DNA from: UBA6016 sp041915365
Lineage (GTDB): Bacteria; Campylobacterota; Campylobacteria; Campylobacterales; UBA6016
Direction: 5' to 3'
Length of the DNA: 64,000 nucleotides
Assembly: GCA_041915365.1 (NCBI GenBank)
Contig: JAYSBP010000006.1
Location: 1 to 64,000, forward strand
Shown here: piece after piece, positions 16,010 through 25,035 of the stretch
Layout: the number at the start of each line of letters is the position of its first letter
Position numbering within the stretch: the stretch's first letter is position 1
The notes under the pieces: model-generated
Databases searched by the model: none
What the model was told of the DNA's origin: nothing
The model's input: the letters and a program-made list of their open reading frames with translations, nothing else
Position numbers and translations under genes: made by a program

Positions 16010-16581
16010 ACGCCTATCAGACCGTCCATCAGTGGTGTGTGTTCTATACTGCTGCAATTTAGCGTAGAAAATATTTTTTCATCGACTATGTTGTTTTGTC
16101 TCGCAATCGTCCATAGACGTAGCCAAAAAGCCCCTTTTGGTTTGTGTTTTTTGACGTAGGCGTACGTGTTTTTGCACCTCATTGCATTCGTCGGCTCTAC
16201 TATTATGAGTGTTCCGCCCTCTTTTACACCGTCAAATAAGCTCTTTAGCCCAGCCTCCCTGTCGTCAAATACGGCGATTAGCGAGGCGGCAAAAACCGTA
16301 AAAGCTTTTTCCCCTTCAAGTTTTTTGCACCAAAACGTCGCCTTTTGCCCTTTGGCGTTTTGCTTTGCTTTTGCTATCGACTTTGGATTTGTATCCAGCC
16401 CGACAGCCTCATATCCGAGCGAAGCGGCGTGGATAGCTCCAAGGCCGGGGCCGCATCCGACGTCTATGAAAGAAACGTCGGAGGGTAGCTCCCCAAGCTC
16501 TATTGCATCCTTGATGACATCCGCATAAAATTCGACCCGCTGGAGCTTGTCAAACAAAAGCGCCGATAATATATTTCTCAT
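15991..16581 (-). CDS. Class I SAM-dependent methyltransferase
   Basis: A 196-residue Rossmann-fold methyltransferase. Motif I is FIDVGCGPGLGAIHAA (39-54), and an acidic residue ends beta-2 in AVGLDTNP (58-65). LIIVEP (about 133-138) corresponds to the later strand. The substrate is not identifiable; the fold resembles small-molecule methyltransferases. It overlaps the propeller gene upstream by 4 nt and ogt downstream by 19 nt, so it is in a co-translated chain. Confidence 0.85.
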   Translation of the reverse strand: MRNILSALLFDKLQRVEFYADVIKDAIELGELPSDVSFIDVGCGPGLGAIHAASLGYEAVGLDTNPKSIAKAKQNAKGQKATFWCKKLEGEKAFTVFAASLIAVFDDREAGLKSLFDGVKEGGTLIIVEPTNAMRCKNTYAYVKKHKPKGAFWLRLWTIARQNNIVDEKIFSTLNCSSIEHTPLMDGLIGVWKIKK

Positions 16582-17468
16582 TTTGCTTTTAGGTCTGTGA
16601 CCAGAACCTTGCCCTCAAGCATTTTTGGTATCCAGATTTTGCCATCTTTTTTGTCTATCCAAAAATCAGCCGGCCCTGCCATCTTCTCTATGTCAAGCAC
16701 GCCTTCCTCTTTTGTTTTGACATTGTAAGTGCGTATCACTCCGGCTTTTTCAAACTTTACCCAGTCGGAAAAATATATCGTATCGCCGACTTTTTGGATA
16801 CCGTCTAGTATGCCGTTAGCCGTTGCAAGCTGTGTTACCTTGCCGCTGCTAGGGTCTATTTCGACTAGTGCGCCGCTACCGTATCCGTTGCGGTTTAGTT
16901 GTCCATCAGCCGTAAATATATCATCGTGGTTTTTTGCCAAAGTTACGGCATAAAGCTTGCCGTCCTCATAAATGACGCCGTTGGCCGTCGGCAAATCAGC
17001 TATTACTTTGTGAGTTTTTGCTTTTATATCCACTTCATATATCTTGCCGCTATCCGTTCCGCTCACATATAACGTATTGTTGTCTTTGACCGTTATGTCG
17101 TTGAGAAATCTGGTACCCTCAAAAGCAAGGCTAAAAACTTGTTTTTTGCTGTTTGAGTCAAAACCTTTTACCTCATCCACATCGGCTACATATAGCGTAC
17201 CGCCAAACCCGTGCCTGATAAACGCCATCCCTTTTGGCGCATTTAGCCCCGTTATGAAGTTTTTGTCTATCATCTCCCCTTTTTTGTTTAGGAGCGATAT
17301 GAAGCCGTCACCGTCTTTGTCCATCGGAGCCGGTTTTGCGCCGATATTTGATACCGCTACTCTACTACCGTCCACTAGTACGCTCTCAGGATACGAAAAC
17401 CCGTCCAGTTGCATATCCGCCCCAAAAGCCGCCGCCGCGAATGCGATACTAAGTATTGTTTTTTTCAT
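16578..17468 (-). CDS. Exported NHL/SMP-30-type beta-propeller protein
   Basis: A 296-residue periplasmic protein with a signal peptide (MKKTILSIAFAAAAFGA) and a six-bladed propeller. Blades show the repeated pattern G-x-(I/L)-Y-V-(A/S)-(D/G)-(T/V)-(D/G), for example GTLYVADVDEVKGF and NTLYVSGTDSGKIYEV. Related proteins include gluconolactonases and ATP/GTP-binding-protein-annotated sugar lactone proteins, but the catalytic metal ligands cannot be confirmed. The start at 17468 has AAGGAT upstream; a longer frame starts within the preceding gene and is rejected. It is in the AraC-CMD-NTF2 set. Confidence 0.82.
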   Translation of the reverse strand: MKKTILSIAFAAAAFGADMQLDGFSYPESVLVDGSRVAVSNIGAKPAPMDKDGDGFISLLNKKGEMIDKNFITGLNAPKGMAFIRHGFGGTLYVADVDEVKGFDSNSKKQVFSLAFEGTRFLNDITVKDNNTLYVSGTDSGKIYEVDIKAKTHKVIADLPTANGVIYEDGKLYAVTLAKNHDDIFTADGQLNRNGYGSGALVEIDPSSGKVTQLATANGILDGIQKVGDTIYFSDWVKFEKAGVIRTYNVKTKEEGVLDIEKMAGPADFWIDKKDGKIWIPKMLEGKVLVTDLKAK

Positions 17469-17478
17469 TTTTATATCC

Positions 17479-17877
17479 TTATTTCCTAAAAGCTTCTTCA
17501 AGTGCCGCCGTGTCTTCAAAAAATCTGCAATGTGTTATTTTGCCCTCATTAAACTCTGCCACCAAAGACCAGTGCGAGCAAAACAGCTTGCCAGTGTTTC
17601 GTACCAAATGTTCAAAGTATCCGTGCGCCATTACCTTGTCGCCGTCTTCCATGATGCCCAAAAATTCAAACTTTTGCGTATCAAATAGCTCTTTGATGTT
17701 TGCAAATAGCTGTTTGAATCCCTCATGTCCTTCGTATGTGCCGTACAAAATACAATTTTCATTCGGCTCTTCTTTGATTGCGACATATTTTGCGTTCGTA
17801 TCCACAAAAGAGAGCATTTTTGCTTCATTAGTTTTGGCGGTTTTGAAAAACTCTAGCAGTCTTTCTTTATTGCTCAT
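17479..17877 (-). CDS. NTF2-like / SnoaL-type protein
   Basis: A 132-residue cone-shaped NTF2-fold protein. NKERLLEFFKTAKTNEA is the first helix; GHEGFKQLFANIKELF and DKVMAHGYFEHLVRNTGKLF follow, ending in KITHCRFFEDTAALEEAF, which is the SnoaL-like closing pattern. ATG 17877 is chosen because GGAG sits 7 nt upstream; it lies inside the end of the CMD-family gene (11 nt overlap). Members are isomerases or ligand-binding proteins; no substrate can be named. Confidence 0.83.
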   Translation of the reverse strand: MSNKERLLEFFKTAKTNEAKMLSFVDTNAKYVAIKEEPNENCILYGTYEGHEGFKQLFANIKELFDTQKFEFLGIMEDGDKVMAHGYFEHLVRNTGKLFCSHWSLVAEFNEGKITHCRFFEDTAALEEAFRK

Positions 17878-18244
17878 TTTCATACTCCGCAAACGCCTCT
17901 TTTGCCGCAAGTGCTCCGTTGATTGCGGATGGAAACCCTGAATACACTGCCATTTGCGTGATTATCTCCACTATTTCTTGCTTGCTTAGCCCGACATTTA
18001 GCCCTGCCTTGATATGTACCTTTAGCTGTGGTGAGGCATTGCCCATCGCCGTTAGCGCAGCTATAGTAGCAATCTCTCTATCTCTTAGACTTAGCCCCTC
18101 TCTGGAGTATATATCTCCAAAGGGAAACTCTATCGTGTATCTAGCTAGGTCTGGGGCTATATCCTGCAAAGCCTTTATGACATTTTCACCCGCTTTGCCG
18201 TCTATCTCTTTTAGCTTTTCAAAGCCTTGTTCGTATCTATTCAT
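17867..18244 (-). CDS. Carboxymuconolactone decarboxylase-family protein without redox cysteines
   Basis: A 125-residue CMD/AhpD-fold protein. REGLSLRDREIATIAALTAMGNASPQLKVHIKAGLNVGLSKQEI is the family core (shown in part), and MAVYSGFPSAINGALAAK its C-terminal helix. It has no CxxC, so it belongs to the gamma-carboxymuconolactone decarboxylase type and not to peroxidase-type AhpD. The start is ATG 18244, after AGGAGAAAAG. It follows the AraC regulator gene by 55 bp and probably is its target, together with the NTF2-like and propeller genes. Confidence 0.88.
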   Translation of the reverse strand: MNRYEQGFEKLKEIDGKAGENVIKALQDIAPDLARYTIEFPFGDIYSREGLSLRDREIATIAALTAMGNASPQLKVHIKAGLNVGLSKQEIVEIITQMAVYSGFPSAINGALAAKEAFAEYENEQ

Positions 18245-18298
18245 CTTTTCTCCTTGTTGTGTTGCAGACAAATTTTATATTCAAATATCAATAGGCGG

Positions 18299-19165
18299 TT
18301 AGTCCACAAGGGCTATTTTTTTGTTTGAGAGGTTTTTTGGTGTTTCGCCAAAGCTCTCCTTGAACATTCTAGTAAAATGCGAATGGCTCTTAAACCCGCT
18401 CCTGTGCGCCGCCGTCCCCACGTCAAAAGCACCTTTTTCTATGAGAAATCTCGCCTTTTCAAGCCTTTTTTGCCACAGCCATTCCATCGGTGTGGCATTG
18501 TATAGCTTTGCAAATTCCGCTTTGAATCCGCTTAGACTTCTACCACTTCTACTCGCAAACTCAGCCAAACTCCAGTTGTTCGCAAAGTTTTCGCCCATAA
18601 AAAGCTTTAAGTCAACCTTGGCGTACAAAGAGGTCTTAAAATACGAGGCAAACTTAGCTCCTTGTTCTCCACCCAGAAGCATTAGCATTAGCTCTTTTAG
18701 TTTTAGAGGCATTAGCTGTTCGGTGAATTTCGGTTTTTGCTCGGCTATCGAGAGTATCGAGTTTGCTACGTTTCGCAGTCCATCATTCACGACAACCCTG
18801 AAAAACCCGTCACTTGCGGCGTTCTCCTCTTCGACCTTTGGCATAGAAGCGAATATATCTCCAGCCACTCTATCGTCAAAAAATATCAGCAAACATCTAT
18901 ACTCATCATCGGCGGTTATCTCGCTCATGACATACTCGCCCTTCGCCAAAAAAAACGCCTCTCCAGCCTTGACGACCACGTCGCCGCTTCTTGTGTGAAG
19001 TCTTTTTTCACCTTGTAATACGAAGTTGATGAAGTTTTGGGAGATGTAGGACTCTGTTTTGCAATGGTCTTGTACGGCGTAGTATTTGGCTATTGTTATT
19101 CCGTTTGCACTGGCGGTTGTCTCTTGAAAGTTGATTTTTATGTAGTCTAGAGCTTCTATGGACAT
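18299..19165 (-). CDS. AraC-family transcriptional regulator (ExsA-like N-terminus)
   Basis: A 288-residue regulator. Residues 1-170 form a cupin-like sensing domain (NFVLQGEKRLHTRSGDVVVK.GEAFFLAKGEYVM). Two AraC helix-turn-helix motifs lie at about 195-280: WSLAEFASRSGRSLSGFKAEF and DVGTAAHRSGFKSHSHFTRMF. ExsA/AraC_N-like regulators commonly control neighbouring oxidoreductase or CMD genes, which fits the leftward genes. It is divergent from ygiQ. Confidence 0.9.
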   Translation of the reverse strand: MSIEALDYIKINFQETTASANGITIAKYYAVQDHCKTESYISQNFINFVLQGEKRLHTRSGDVVVKAGEAFFLAKGEYVMSEITADDEYRCLLIFFDDRVAGDIFASMPKVEEENAASDGFFRVVVNDGLRNVANSILSIAEQKPKFTEQLMPLKLKELMLMLLGGEQGAKFASYFKTSLYAKVDLKLFMGENFANNWSLAEFASRSGRSLSGFKAEFAKLYNATPMEWLWQKRLEKARFLIEKGAFDVGTAAHRSGFKSHSHFTRMFKESFGETPKNLSNKKIALVD

Positions 19166-19280
19166 GCGGCTACTCCAAATTTATTTGAAGTAGCTTAACA
19201 TTTTTTGCGTTTTATCATTAGCCTACAAAGCCAAAAAATTTGTCTGATGGGTTTATATTCGCCTAGTTGGTTGGATTTGG

Positions 19281-19286
19281 TACAAT
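19281..19286 (+). promoter_or_regulatory. -10 box (TACAAT) for ygiQ
   Basis: TACAAT in TTTGGTACAATG puts transcription start near 19293. This fits a translation start at ATG 19310, which has AAGG 5 nt upstream, better than the ATG at 19298. Confidence 0.5.
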
Positions 19287-19309
19287 GAGCAAAAAAAATG
19301 AAGGTCGCT

Positions 19310-20998
19310 ATGTTCCTGCCAACTACCACCGCCGAAAAAGAGAAGCTTGGCATAAAGCAATTTGATGTCATCCTCGTAAGCGGCGATACATACATAGACT
19401 CGGCATACAGCGGTACAGCCATCATCGGGCGACTATTAGAGAGCAAGGGGTATAGTGTTGGCATAATCGCTCAGCCGGACATGGATAGTGACGACATAGC
19501 GAGACTAGGCGAACCAAAGCTCTTTTGGGGAGTGAGTGCGGGGCTTGTGGATAGCATGGTAGCCAACTACACGGCGCTCAAAAAACCAAGACGAAGCGAC
19601 GACTTTACCCCCGGCGGCAAAAACACCAAAAGACCCGATAGGGCGAGCATAGTCTACACGGGGCTCATCAGACAGCACTTCAAAGATACCGTACCTATCG
19701 TGCTGGGCGGCATTGAGGCGAGTCTAAGGCGAATTGCGCATTTTGATTTTTGGGGAAATAATGTCCGAAAGTCTCTGCTTTTTGACGCAAAGGCGGACGC
19801 TCTCATCTACGGAATGGGTGAAAAGACGGTATTGGAGCTTGCTAGTGCGCTAAAAAGCGGCAATGAGTGGCGAGATATAAGAGGGCTATGCTACATGAGC
19901 AAAGAGCCAAAGGAGGGGTATATCAATCTGCCTAGCTTCGATGAGGTAAAAGCCGATAAAAACAAATTCATAGACGCTTTTCATCTGTTTTACCACAACA
20001 ACGACCCGCTAAGCTCCAAAGGGCTTTGCCAAAAGCAAGACGCCAGATACCTCATCCAAAACCCGCCGCAATACTACCTGAGCGAGCCCGAAATCGACGC
20101 CGTCTATGACTTGCCCTACACCAGAGATGTCCATCCGTACTACAAGGCAGAGGGCGAGGTCAAAGCGCTGGAGACTATCAAATTCTCGGTCACGACACAC
20201 CATGGCTGTTATGGCGAGTGCAACTTTTGCGCTATCACGGTGCATCAGGGTAGAACCATACGAAGCCGTAGCGAAAGCTCGATACTAAAAGAGGTCAAAA
20301 ACTTCACGGAGGCAAAGGATTTTAAAGGCAATATCTTCGATGTCGGCGGGGCGACGGCAAATATGTACGGGTATGACTGCGCCAAAAAGCTAAAATCGGG
20401 CGACTGCCACCACCAAAGATGCACGGGCGACAAAGTGTGCAAAAGCCTAAAACCAAACCACAAACGGCTCATAAATCTGCTTAGAAACATCCGCAAAATC
20501 CCAAAGGTAAAAAAAGTATTCGTCCAAAGCGGCATCCGCTACGACCTCATCAACCAAGACAAAGAGTTTGGGGATATGTACCTCAAAGAAATAGCCGCAA
20601 ACCATGTAAGCGGGCAGATGAAAATAGCCCCCGAACACACGGAGCCAAAGGTGCTGCGCCTCATGGGCAAGCCCGACAAAGAGACGCTACTGGGATTCAA
20701 ACAAAAGTTTGAAAACATGAGCAAAATCAGCGGCAAACAACAGTTTCTCACCTACTACATGATAGCCGCCCATCCAGGGTGTTCCGAAGCTGACATGATG
20801 GCAATGAAAAACTTCGCATCCTCAAGGCTACGGCTAAATCCCGAACAGGTGCAGATATTTACCCCGACCCCATCGACATACTCGACGCTAATGTACTACA
20901 CCGAGATGGACCCGTGGACGAGGAAAAAAATCTTTGTCGAAAAAGACCCTATGAAGAAGCAGAAGCAGAAGGATATTATTGTGGGCGGTGGTAAATGA
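19310..20998 (+). CDS. YgiQ-family radical SAM protein
   Basis: A 562-residue radical-SAM protein of the YgiQ family. MFLPTT at the start, FDVILVSGDTYIDSAYSGTA next, then the cluster motif GCYGECNFCAITVHQGR with three cysteines (about 300-307). A second Cys-rich stretch is CHHQRCTGDKVC (about 365-376), and the family block FTPTPSTYSTLMYY is near the C-terminus. The biochemical function of YgiQ is not established. It ends sooner than many homologues, which carry a basic tail. A degenerate copy of its PTPST segment lies 2 kb downstream. Confidence 0.9.
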   Translation: MFLPTTTAEKEKLGIKQFDVILVSGDTYIDSAYSGTAIIGRLLESKGYSVGIIAQPDMDSDDIARLGEPKLFWGVSAGLVDSMVANYTALKKPRRSDDFTPGGKNTKRPDRASIVYTGLIRQHFKDTVPIVLGGIEASLRRIAHFDFWGNNVRKSLLFDAKADALIYGMGEKTVLELASALKSGNEWRDIRGLCYMSKEPKEGYINLPSFDEVKADKNKFIDAFHLFYHNNDPLSSKGLCQKQDARYLIQNPPQYYLSEPEIDAVYDLPYTRDVHPYYKAEGEVKALETIKFSVTTHHGCYGECNFCAITVHQGRTIRSRSESSILKEVKNFTEAKDFKGNIFDVGGATANMYGYDCAKKLKSGDCHHQRCTGDKVCKSLKPNHKRLINLLRNIRKIPKVKKVFVQSGIRYDLINQDKEFGDMYLKEIAANHVSGQMKIAPEHTEPKVLRLMGKPDKETLLGFKQKFENMSKISGKQQFLTYYMIAAHPGCSEADMMAMKNFASSRLRLNPEQVQIFTPTPSTYSTLMYYTEMDPWTRKKIFVEKDPMKKQKQKDIIVGGGK

Positions 20999-21047
20999 GT
21001 GAAAAAGTGAAGATTTAATTCCTGACTCCAAATTTCCTACAAATTTC

Positions 21048-21440
21048 TTAGATACTCTTGTATCGATTTCTAGATTCATCAAAAACTGCTTTTTCATTAC
21101 CGACCATTCGATCCCAAACTTTTTTTCCTTCAACACTGAGCCAGTCATCTGCAATATGTATAGTAGAACTAGAATATATTGGTTGTTCAAAATAATTTTT
21201 TGCATATTCAATCAATGCTTCTGGCAGTCCCTGCTTCTTATACCTTTTATCATTTGCAAACATATTTTGTACTTTGAAAATTTCACCTTTTCGGATAACT
21301 TTAAATTCAAAAAATTCTCCTAACAAATCTTGATTGTCATAAACAAAAATATCTAGATCATTTTCGTATTTTACTTTTATATAAAATGTATTCTCCTTGC
21401 CATTTATATCAATTGCGGTAATAGTTTGATTGTTTATCAT
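21048..21440 (-). CDS. Unknown small protein, possibly GNAT-like
   Basis: A 130-residue protein, AT-rich compared with its surroundings. The central part KVQNMFANDKRYKKQGLPEALIEYAKNYF resembles (in part) the acetyl-CoA-binding loop and helix of GNAT acetyltransferases, with the usual QxxGxG/A reduced to KKQGLPEAL. N-terminal beta strands fit a GNAT-like sheet. I cannot be sure of the family. It lies with the ATPase gene in a 1.9 kb block that seems inserted between ygiQ and its former neighbour. Confidence 0.6.
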   Translation of the reverse strand: MINNQTITAIDINGKENTFYIKVKYENDLDIFVYDNQDLLGEFFEFKVIRKGEIFKVQNMFANDKRYKKQGLPEALIEYAKNYFEQPIYSSSTIHIADDWLSVEGKKVWDRMVGNEKAVFDESRNRYKSI

Positions 21441-21627
21441 TCAAATATTTCCCTGTATAACTATTTATCCATACCAAAATATACCATTTTTCCAAAGAAA
21501 ATTGAAAAAATGGTGTCAGGTATTCAGTCTCCGCTTTTATAGCTTCACATTGGCGAATGAAAAGCTAATCAACATTGACAATAATACCAAATACCTATAT
21601 AATAATCCTTATATAAAAGGATAAAAT

Positions 21628-22917
21628 ATGAAAGAGCTCTTCAAAAGAATTATCACCGATTTCATCGAAAAAGAGATCAAAGGGATAACGCCTAGAGAGT
21701 ATAAAATCCCGCTAGATAGCCCCAAAATCATCTCTCTCATCGGTGTGAGGCGAAGCGGCAAAAGCTCTATTTTGTTTGATTTGATAAACAGACTGCGGGC
21801 GAGCGTGGCGAGAGAAAATATCATCTATCTCAACTTTGAAGACGATAGGCTTTTCCCTCTAAAGTTGGAGCATCTGGATTTGATATTGGAGGGGTTTTAT
21901 GAGCTGTACCCTGCCAAAAGAGATGAAAAAATATATCTGTTTTTGGATGAAGTGCAGGTCGTAGAGGGGTGGGAGCTGTACATCCGCCGTATTTACGACA
22001 CACTCAATGTCGGTATCTTCATCACCGGTTCTAGCGCCAAACTTCTATCAAGTGAAATAGCCACGAGCCTGCGAGGCAGGACTATCAGTTTTGAGATTTT
22101 CCCGTTTTCTTTTGCGGAGTATCTGAAGGCACGAGATATACAAATCAACCTAAGCTCCTCAAAGTCGCTCAGCTTTATCAAAAACGCCCTTGCAAGCTAT
22201 CTGGTAGATGGAGGTTTTGCCGAAACTATCCATGAAGACGGCTTCATCAGCAGGAAAATTTTGAGCGATTATCTGGAGCTAATAGTTTTTAAAGATATAG
22301 CCGAACGGCACAATATCGCAAACACGGCGCTACTCAAACATCTCAATAAATACTGTTTTACCAATATTTCTACACTTGCGAGCTTTACCAAGCTCTACAA
22401 TGAGTTCAAATCTCAAGGATTCAAGCTGAGTAAGGACACAATTTTTAACTATATGGCGTACCTAGAAAATGCGTATGCGCTATTTACCGTGCCGATTTAC
22501 CGCAACTCCATCAAAGAGGAGCAGAGAAATCCCAAAAAAATCTATGCCATCGACAATGGGTTTAAAAAAATTTATGACTATGCGATAACTGAGGATATGG
22601 GCAAACTCTATGAAAATGTCGTATTTTTGCACCTAAGGCGACAAACCAAAGATATATATTATTTCAAACAAAACCAAGAGGTTGATTTTTATGCGAAGCT
22701 AGACAGCAAAGCCGTACTGGTCAATGTCAGTTATGAAATCAAAGATGAAAAAACAAGAAAAAGAGAGCTGGACGGACTGCTTGAGGCTATGGAGTATTTT
22801 CACCAAGACACGGCGTATTTGATCACAAAAGACGAGAATAGTGTAGTGGAGATAGAGGGAAAAAGGGTGTATATCGTGCCGCTATATAAATACTTGATTG
22901 AGGGAGGCGGCAAATGA
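21628..22917 (+). CDS. AAA-family ATPase with DUF4143
   Basis: A 429-residue ATPase of the AAA_14/DUF4143 group. Walker A is GVRRSGKSS (39-47), Walker B LFLDEVQ (about 108-114), followed by FITGSSAKLLSSEIATSLRGR with the sensor Ser/Arg. DUF4143 (about 215-400) includes RNPKKIYAIDNGF and NQEVDFYAK, a nuclease-like EVDF element. Such genes are widespread solitary accessory genes with unknown role, often in variable regions. Its stop codon is immediately followed by a scrap of ygiQ sequence, and its GGGK C-terminus mirrors that of YgiQ. Confidence 0.88.
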   Translation: MKELFKRIITDFIEKEIKGITPREYKIPLDSPKIISLIGVRRSGKSSILFDLINRLRASVARENIIYLNFEDDRLFPLKLEHLDLILEGFYELYPAKRDEKIYLFLDEVQVVEGWELYIRRIYDTLNVGIFITGSSAKLLSSEIATSLRGRTISFEIFPFSFAEYLKARDIQINLSSSKSLSFIKNALASYLVDGGFAETIHEDGFISRKILSDYLELIVFKDIAERHNIANTALLKHLNKYCFTNISTLASFTKLYNEFKSQGFKLSKDTIFNYMAYLENAYALFTVPIYRNSIKEEQRNPKKIYAIDNGFKKIYDYAITEDMGKLYENVVFLHLRRQTKDIYYFKQNQEVDFYAKLDSKAVLVNVSYEIKDEKTRKRELDGLLEAMEYFHQDTAYLITKDENSVVEIEGKRVYIVPLYKYLIEGGGK

Positions 22918-22971
22918 GCACCGACTCCATCGACCTGCTGGGTGCTGATGTACCGCACGGAAAGGATAAAG
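22918..22971 (+). pseudogene. Degenerate internal fragment of a ygiQ gene
   Basis: From 22921 the bases translate as PTPSTCWVLMYRTERIKN. The intact YgiQ reads PTPSTYSTLMYYTEMDP in the same place, and the DNA matches at roughly three of every four positions over about 44 bp. An in-frame stop (TGA 22915-22917) closes it upstream. It looks like the leftover of an older ygiQ gene that once preceded the dehydrogenase gene. Confidence 0.65.
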
Positions 22972-22972
22972 A

Positions 22973-23740
22973 ATGAAAACCCTCTCCATTTTAGGTGCTG
23001 GTTGGCTCGGTATGGAGCTTGCCAAAACACAAAAAGACCGTTTTCGTATAAAACTATCAGCCAGAAACGAATCTGCACAAAAAGCCCATACGGATTTGGG
23101 GTTTGAATCATACGTGTTAACCGAAGGTTTGTATGACGGTCTTGATGCTTTACTGTCTTGCGACTACCTTTTTATCAACTATCCCCCGACAAAATTTAGT
23201 GATTATCTGCAATTTATCACGATATTGGCTGGATACCCTGCTATCTCGAATATAGAAAAAGTCTTTTTCGTAAGCTCCTCCTCTGTTTATCCAAAAGCCA
23301 GTGGCGTTTATGATGAGAGTAGCGAGATTTTGTCGCCGTCAAACCCTTTGTACTACGAGGCTGAGAAGAGTATCGGCGCAAAGGCTGACGTTATTTTTCG
23401 TTGCGCCGGATTGATGGGTGCGGGTCGTATCGCCGGCAAATACTACGCCGACAAAATCGTCACAGATGGCAAAAGCCGTGTAAATCACGTTCATCGCACG
23501 GATGTCATCGGCGCTTTTTTGTTTGCGATTGAGCAAAATCTGGACGGTATTTTTAACGTGTGCGCCCCGATACACCCGACAAAAGAGGAGCTATACACTC
23601 ATCAGAGCAGAGTGTATGGCTTTGCGCCGCCGATATTTACGGAAGATTTCGGATCATCTGAGCGTATTATCGACGGCTCCAAACTTGAAAAACTAGGGTT
23701 TGAATACGAATATAAAAATCCGATAGAGTTTGTAGGCTGA
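22973..23740 (+). CDS. NAD(P)-dependent epimerase/dehydrogenase-like (YeeZ type)
   Basis: A 255-residue Rossmann-fold protein. The dinucleotide motif is SILGAGWLGMELAK (about 4-17). FVSSSSVYPKASGVYDE with SNPLYYEAEK gives the SDR Ser and a YxxxK-like pair. RVNHVHRTDVIGA (about 165) matches extended SDR enzymes. It is closest in plan to YeeZ/NAD-dependent epimerases of unknown substrate. ATG follows AAGGATAAAGA. The ygiQ scrap just upstream suggests it was once in a ygiQ transcription unit. Confidence 0.82.
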   Translation: MKTLSILGAGWLGMELAKTQKDRFRIKLSARNESAQKAHTDLGFESYVLTEGLYDGLDALLSCDYLFINYPPTKFSDYLQFITILAGYPAISNIEKVFFVSSSSVYPKASGVYDESSEILSPSNPLYYEAEKSIGAKADVIFRCAGLMGAGRIAGKYYADKIVTDGKSRVNHVHRTDVIGAFLFAIEQNLDGIFNVCAPIHPTKEELYTHQSRVYGFAPPIFTEDFGSSERIIDGSKLEKLGFEYEYKNPIEFVG

Positions 23741-23768
23741 TTCCCAGATGCAAAAGCCTCTTTGGTTT

Positions 23769-24374
23769 TTACACATACTCCACAAGTTCGGAGATGTCTG
23801 AGCGGATGCGCGGTTGTTGCTCTTTGCCTCTATATCCTAGGGGTATCATTAGCGCTACTCCGTATAGCGATTTGTCGATGCCTAGCGTATCCTCCAGAGC
23901 CGCTTTGTCGTAGCCGCCTATCGGACAACTGTCTATGCCGATGTACGCCGCCGCCGTCATCATATTGGCTGCCGCTATGTGACATTGCTGCATCGCCCAG
24001 CACTCCAGAGCCTCGTCGCTTTGCGGGTCGATAAATCCTTTGTACCAGTCGGCTACCTCACCGCCGCCAAATACCTTTGCAAATTGCGCTTTTGCGTACG
24101 GGGTGTCGGAGCGCATCTGTTTTTTATATAGCACTACGACCAGCTCCGAGCATGTAGTCATCTGCGGCTGATCCCACGATACTTTTCTGATTTTTTCTCT
24201 TAGTTCTTTGTCTCTTACGACTACAAATTTCCATTGCTCCATTCCGATAGAGCTAGGGCTTAGGCGTCCCGCTTCGAGTATGAAGTCTAGGTCTGCTTGC
24301 GACATTTTTTTGGTTTCATCAAATAGCTTGCATGCATGGCGAAAGTGCATCGCCTTTTCAAAATCGTTTCTCAT
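23769..24374 (-). CDS. NAD(P)H nitroreductase (NfsB-like)
   Basis: A 201-residue nitroreductase-family enzyme. FRHACKLFDETKKMSQADL with LSPSSIGMEQWKFVV (FMN and nitro substrate region), and YIGIDSCPIGGYD with VALMIPLGYRGKE at the C-terminus, are typical of NfsB/YfkO-like enzymes. It reduces nitro compounds or quinones with NAD(P)H. It lies 9 bp after the MdaB-like gene on the same strand, behind a divergent HxlR regulator, so the two are probably an operon of redox-stress enzymes. Confidence 0.92.
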   Translation of the reverse strand: MRNDFEKAMHFRHACKLFDETKKMSQADLDFILEAGRLSPSSIGMEQWKFVVVRDKELREKIRKVSWDQPQMTTCSELVVVLYKKQMRSDTPYAKAQFAKVFGGGEVADWYKGFIDPQSDEALECWAMQQCHIAAANMMTAAAYIGIDSCPIGGYDKAALEDTLGIDKSLYGVALMIPLGYRGKEQQPRIRSDISELVEYV

Positions 24375-24383
24375 CTATCGTCC

Positions 24384-24974
24384 TTATTTGATATTTTGTT
24401 TTAGGTGTTCTCTTAGGTTTTGGAGTGCGTCCTCGAGATTAAACTCTGATTTGTATATGTCGTGTACCGAGTAGCTAGGGAGCTGCTCCACCCCACAAAA
24501 CTGGAAAGTCTTGTGCAGCGCTACGTTTGCCTCATCAAGGCTCAGCCCGTCAAAAAACCCTTTAGGATTGTCAAATTCACTTGTCGGGCAGTTGTATGTG
24601 AAGCTTAGCATATATTTTTTGCCATTCATTAGCCCGCCGCTTCCGTATGTCTTTGATGGGTCGCTTCTTGTCCGTCCGTCGCTTGCGTATGTGACTGTTC
24701 CAGCACCGCCTGAGAATATATCGTCTATATATTTTTTACCAAGCCAAGGCAGACCCATCCAGTACACGGGAGACTGCACAAAAAACAAATCCGCCCATTT
24801 GAATTTTTCGAGCTCTTCGCTCACATCATATCCGTCTTCTATCACCGTCTCCTTGATTTCATAGCCGCCTGCCGCAAAAAACGACCTCGCCTCATCTATC
24901 AGGTTTCTTGTCAGATTGCCGTTTGCTATCCCGTCGTATTTTTGGCGGAGTGTTAGGAGTAGAACTTTTTTCAT
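24384..24974 (-). CDS. MdaB-like NAD(P)H quinone oxidoreductase
   Basis: A 196-residue flavodoxin-fold protein. FFVQSPVYWMGLPWLGKKYID (about 65-85, shown in part) is the FMN/substrate loop of the MdaB/NQO1 group, and GGLMNGKKYMLSFTYNCP is the second flavin loop. The MdaB name (modulator of drug activity B) fits; related campylobacterial proteins act as quinone reductases in oxidative stress. First gene of the pair with the nitroreductase, divergent from hxlR with a dyad operator between. Confidence 0.87.
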   Translation of the reverse strand: MKKVLLLTLRQKYDGIANGNLTRNLIDEARSFFAAGGYEIKETVIEDGYDVSEELEKFKWADLFFVQSPVYWMGLPWLGKKYIDDIFSGGAGTVTYASDGRTRSDPSKTYGSGGLMNGKKYMLSFTYNCPTSEFDNPKGFFDGLSLDEANVALHKTFQFCGVEQLPSYSVHDIYKSEFNLEDALQNLREHLKQNIK

Positions 24975-25035
24975 TTTTGTGTCCTTTTTTGATTTACGGT
25001 GATTTTATAATGTGCAGTTTATAATGTCAAGAACA

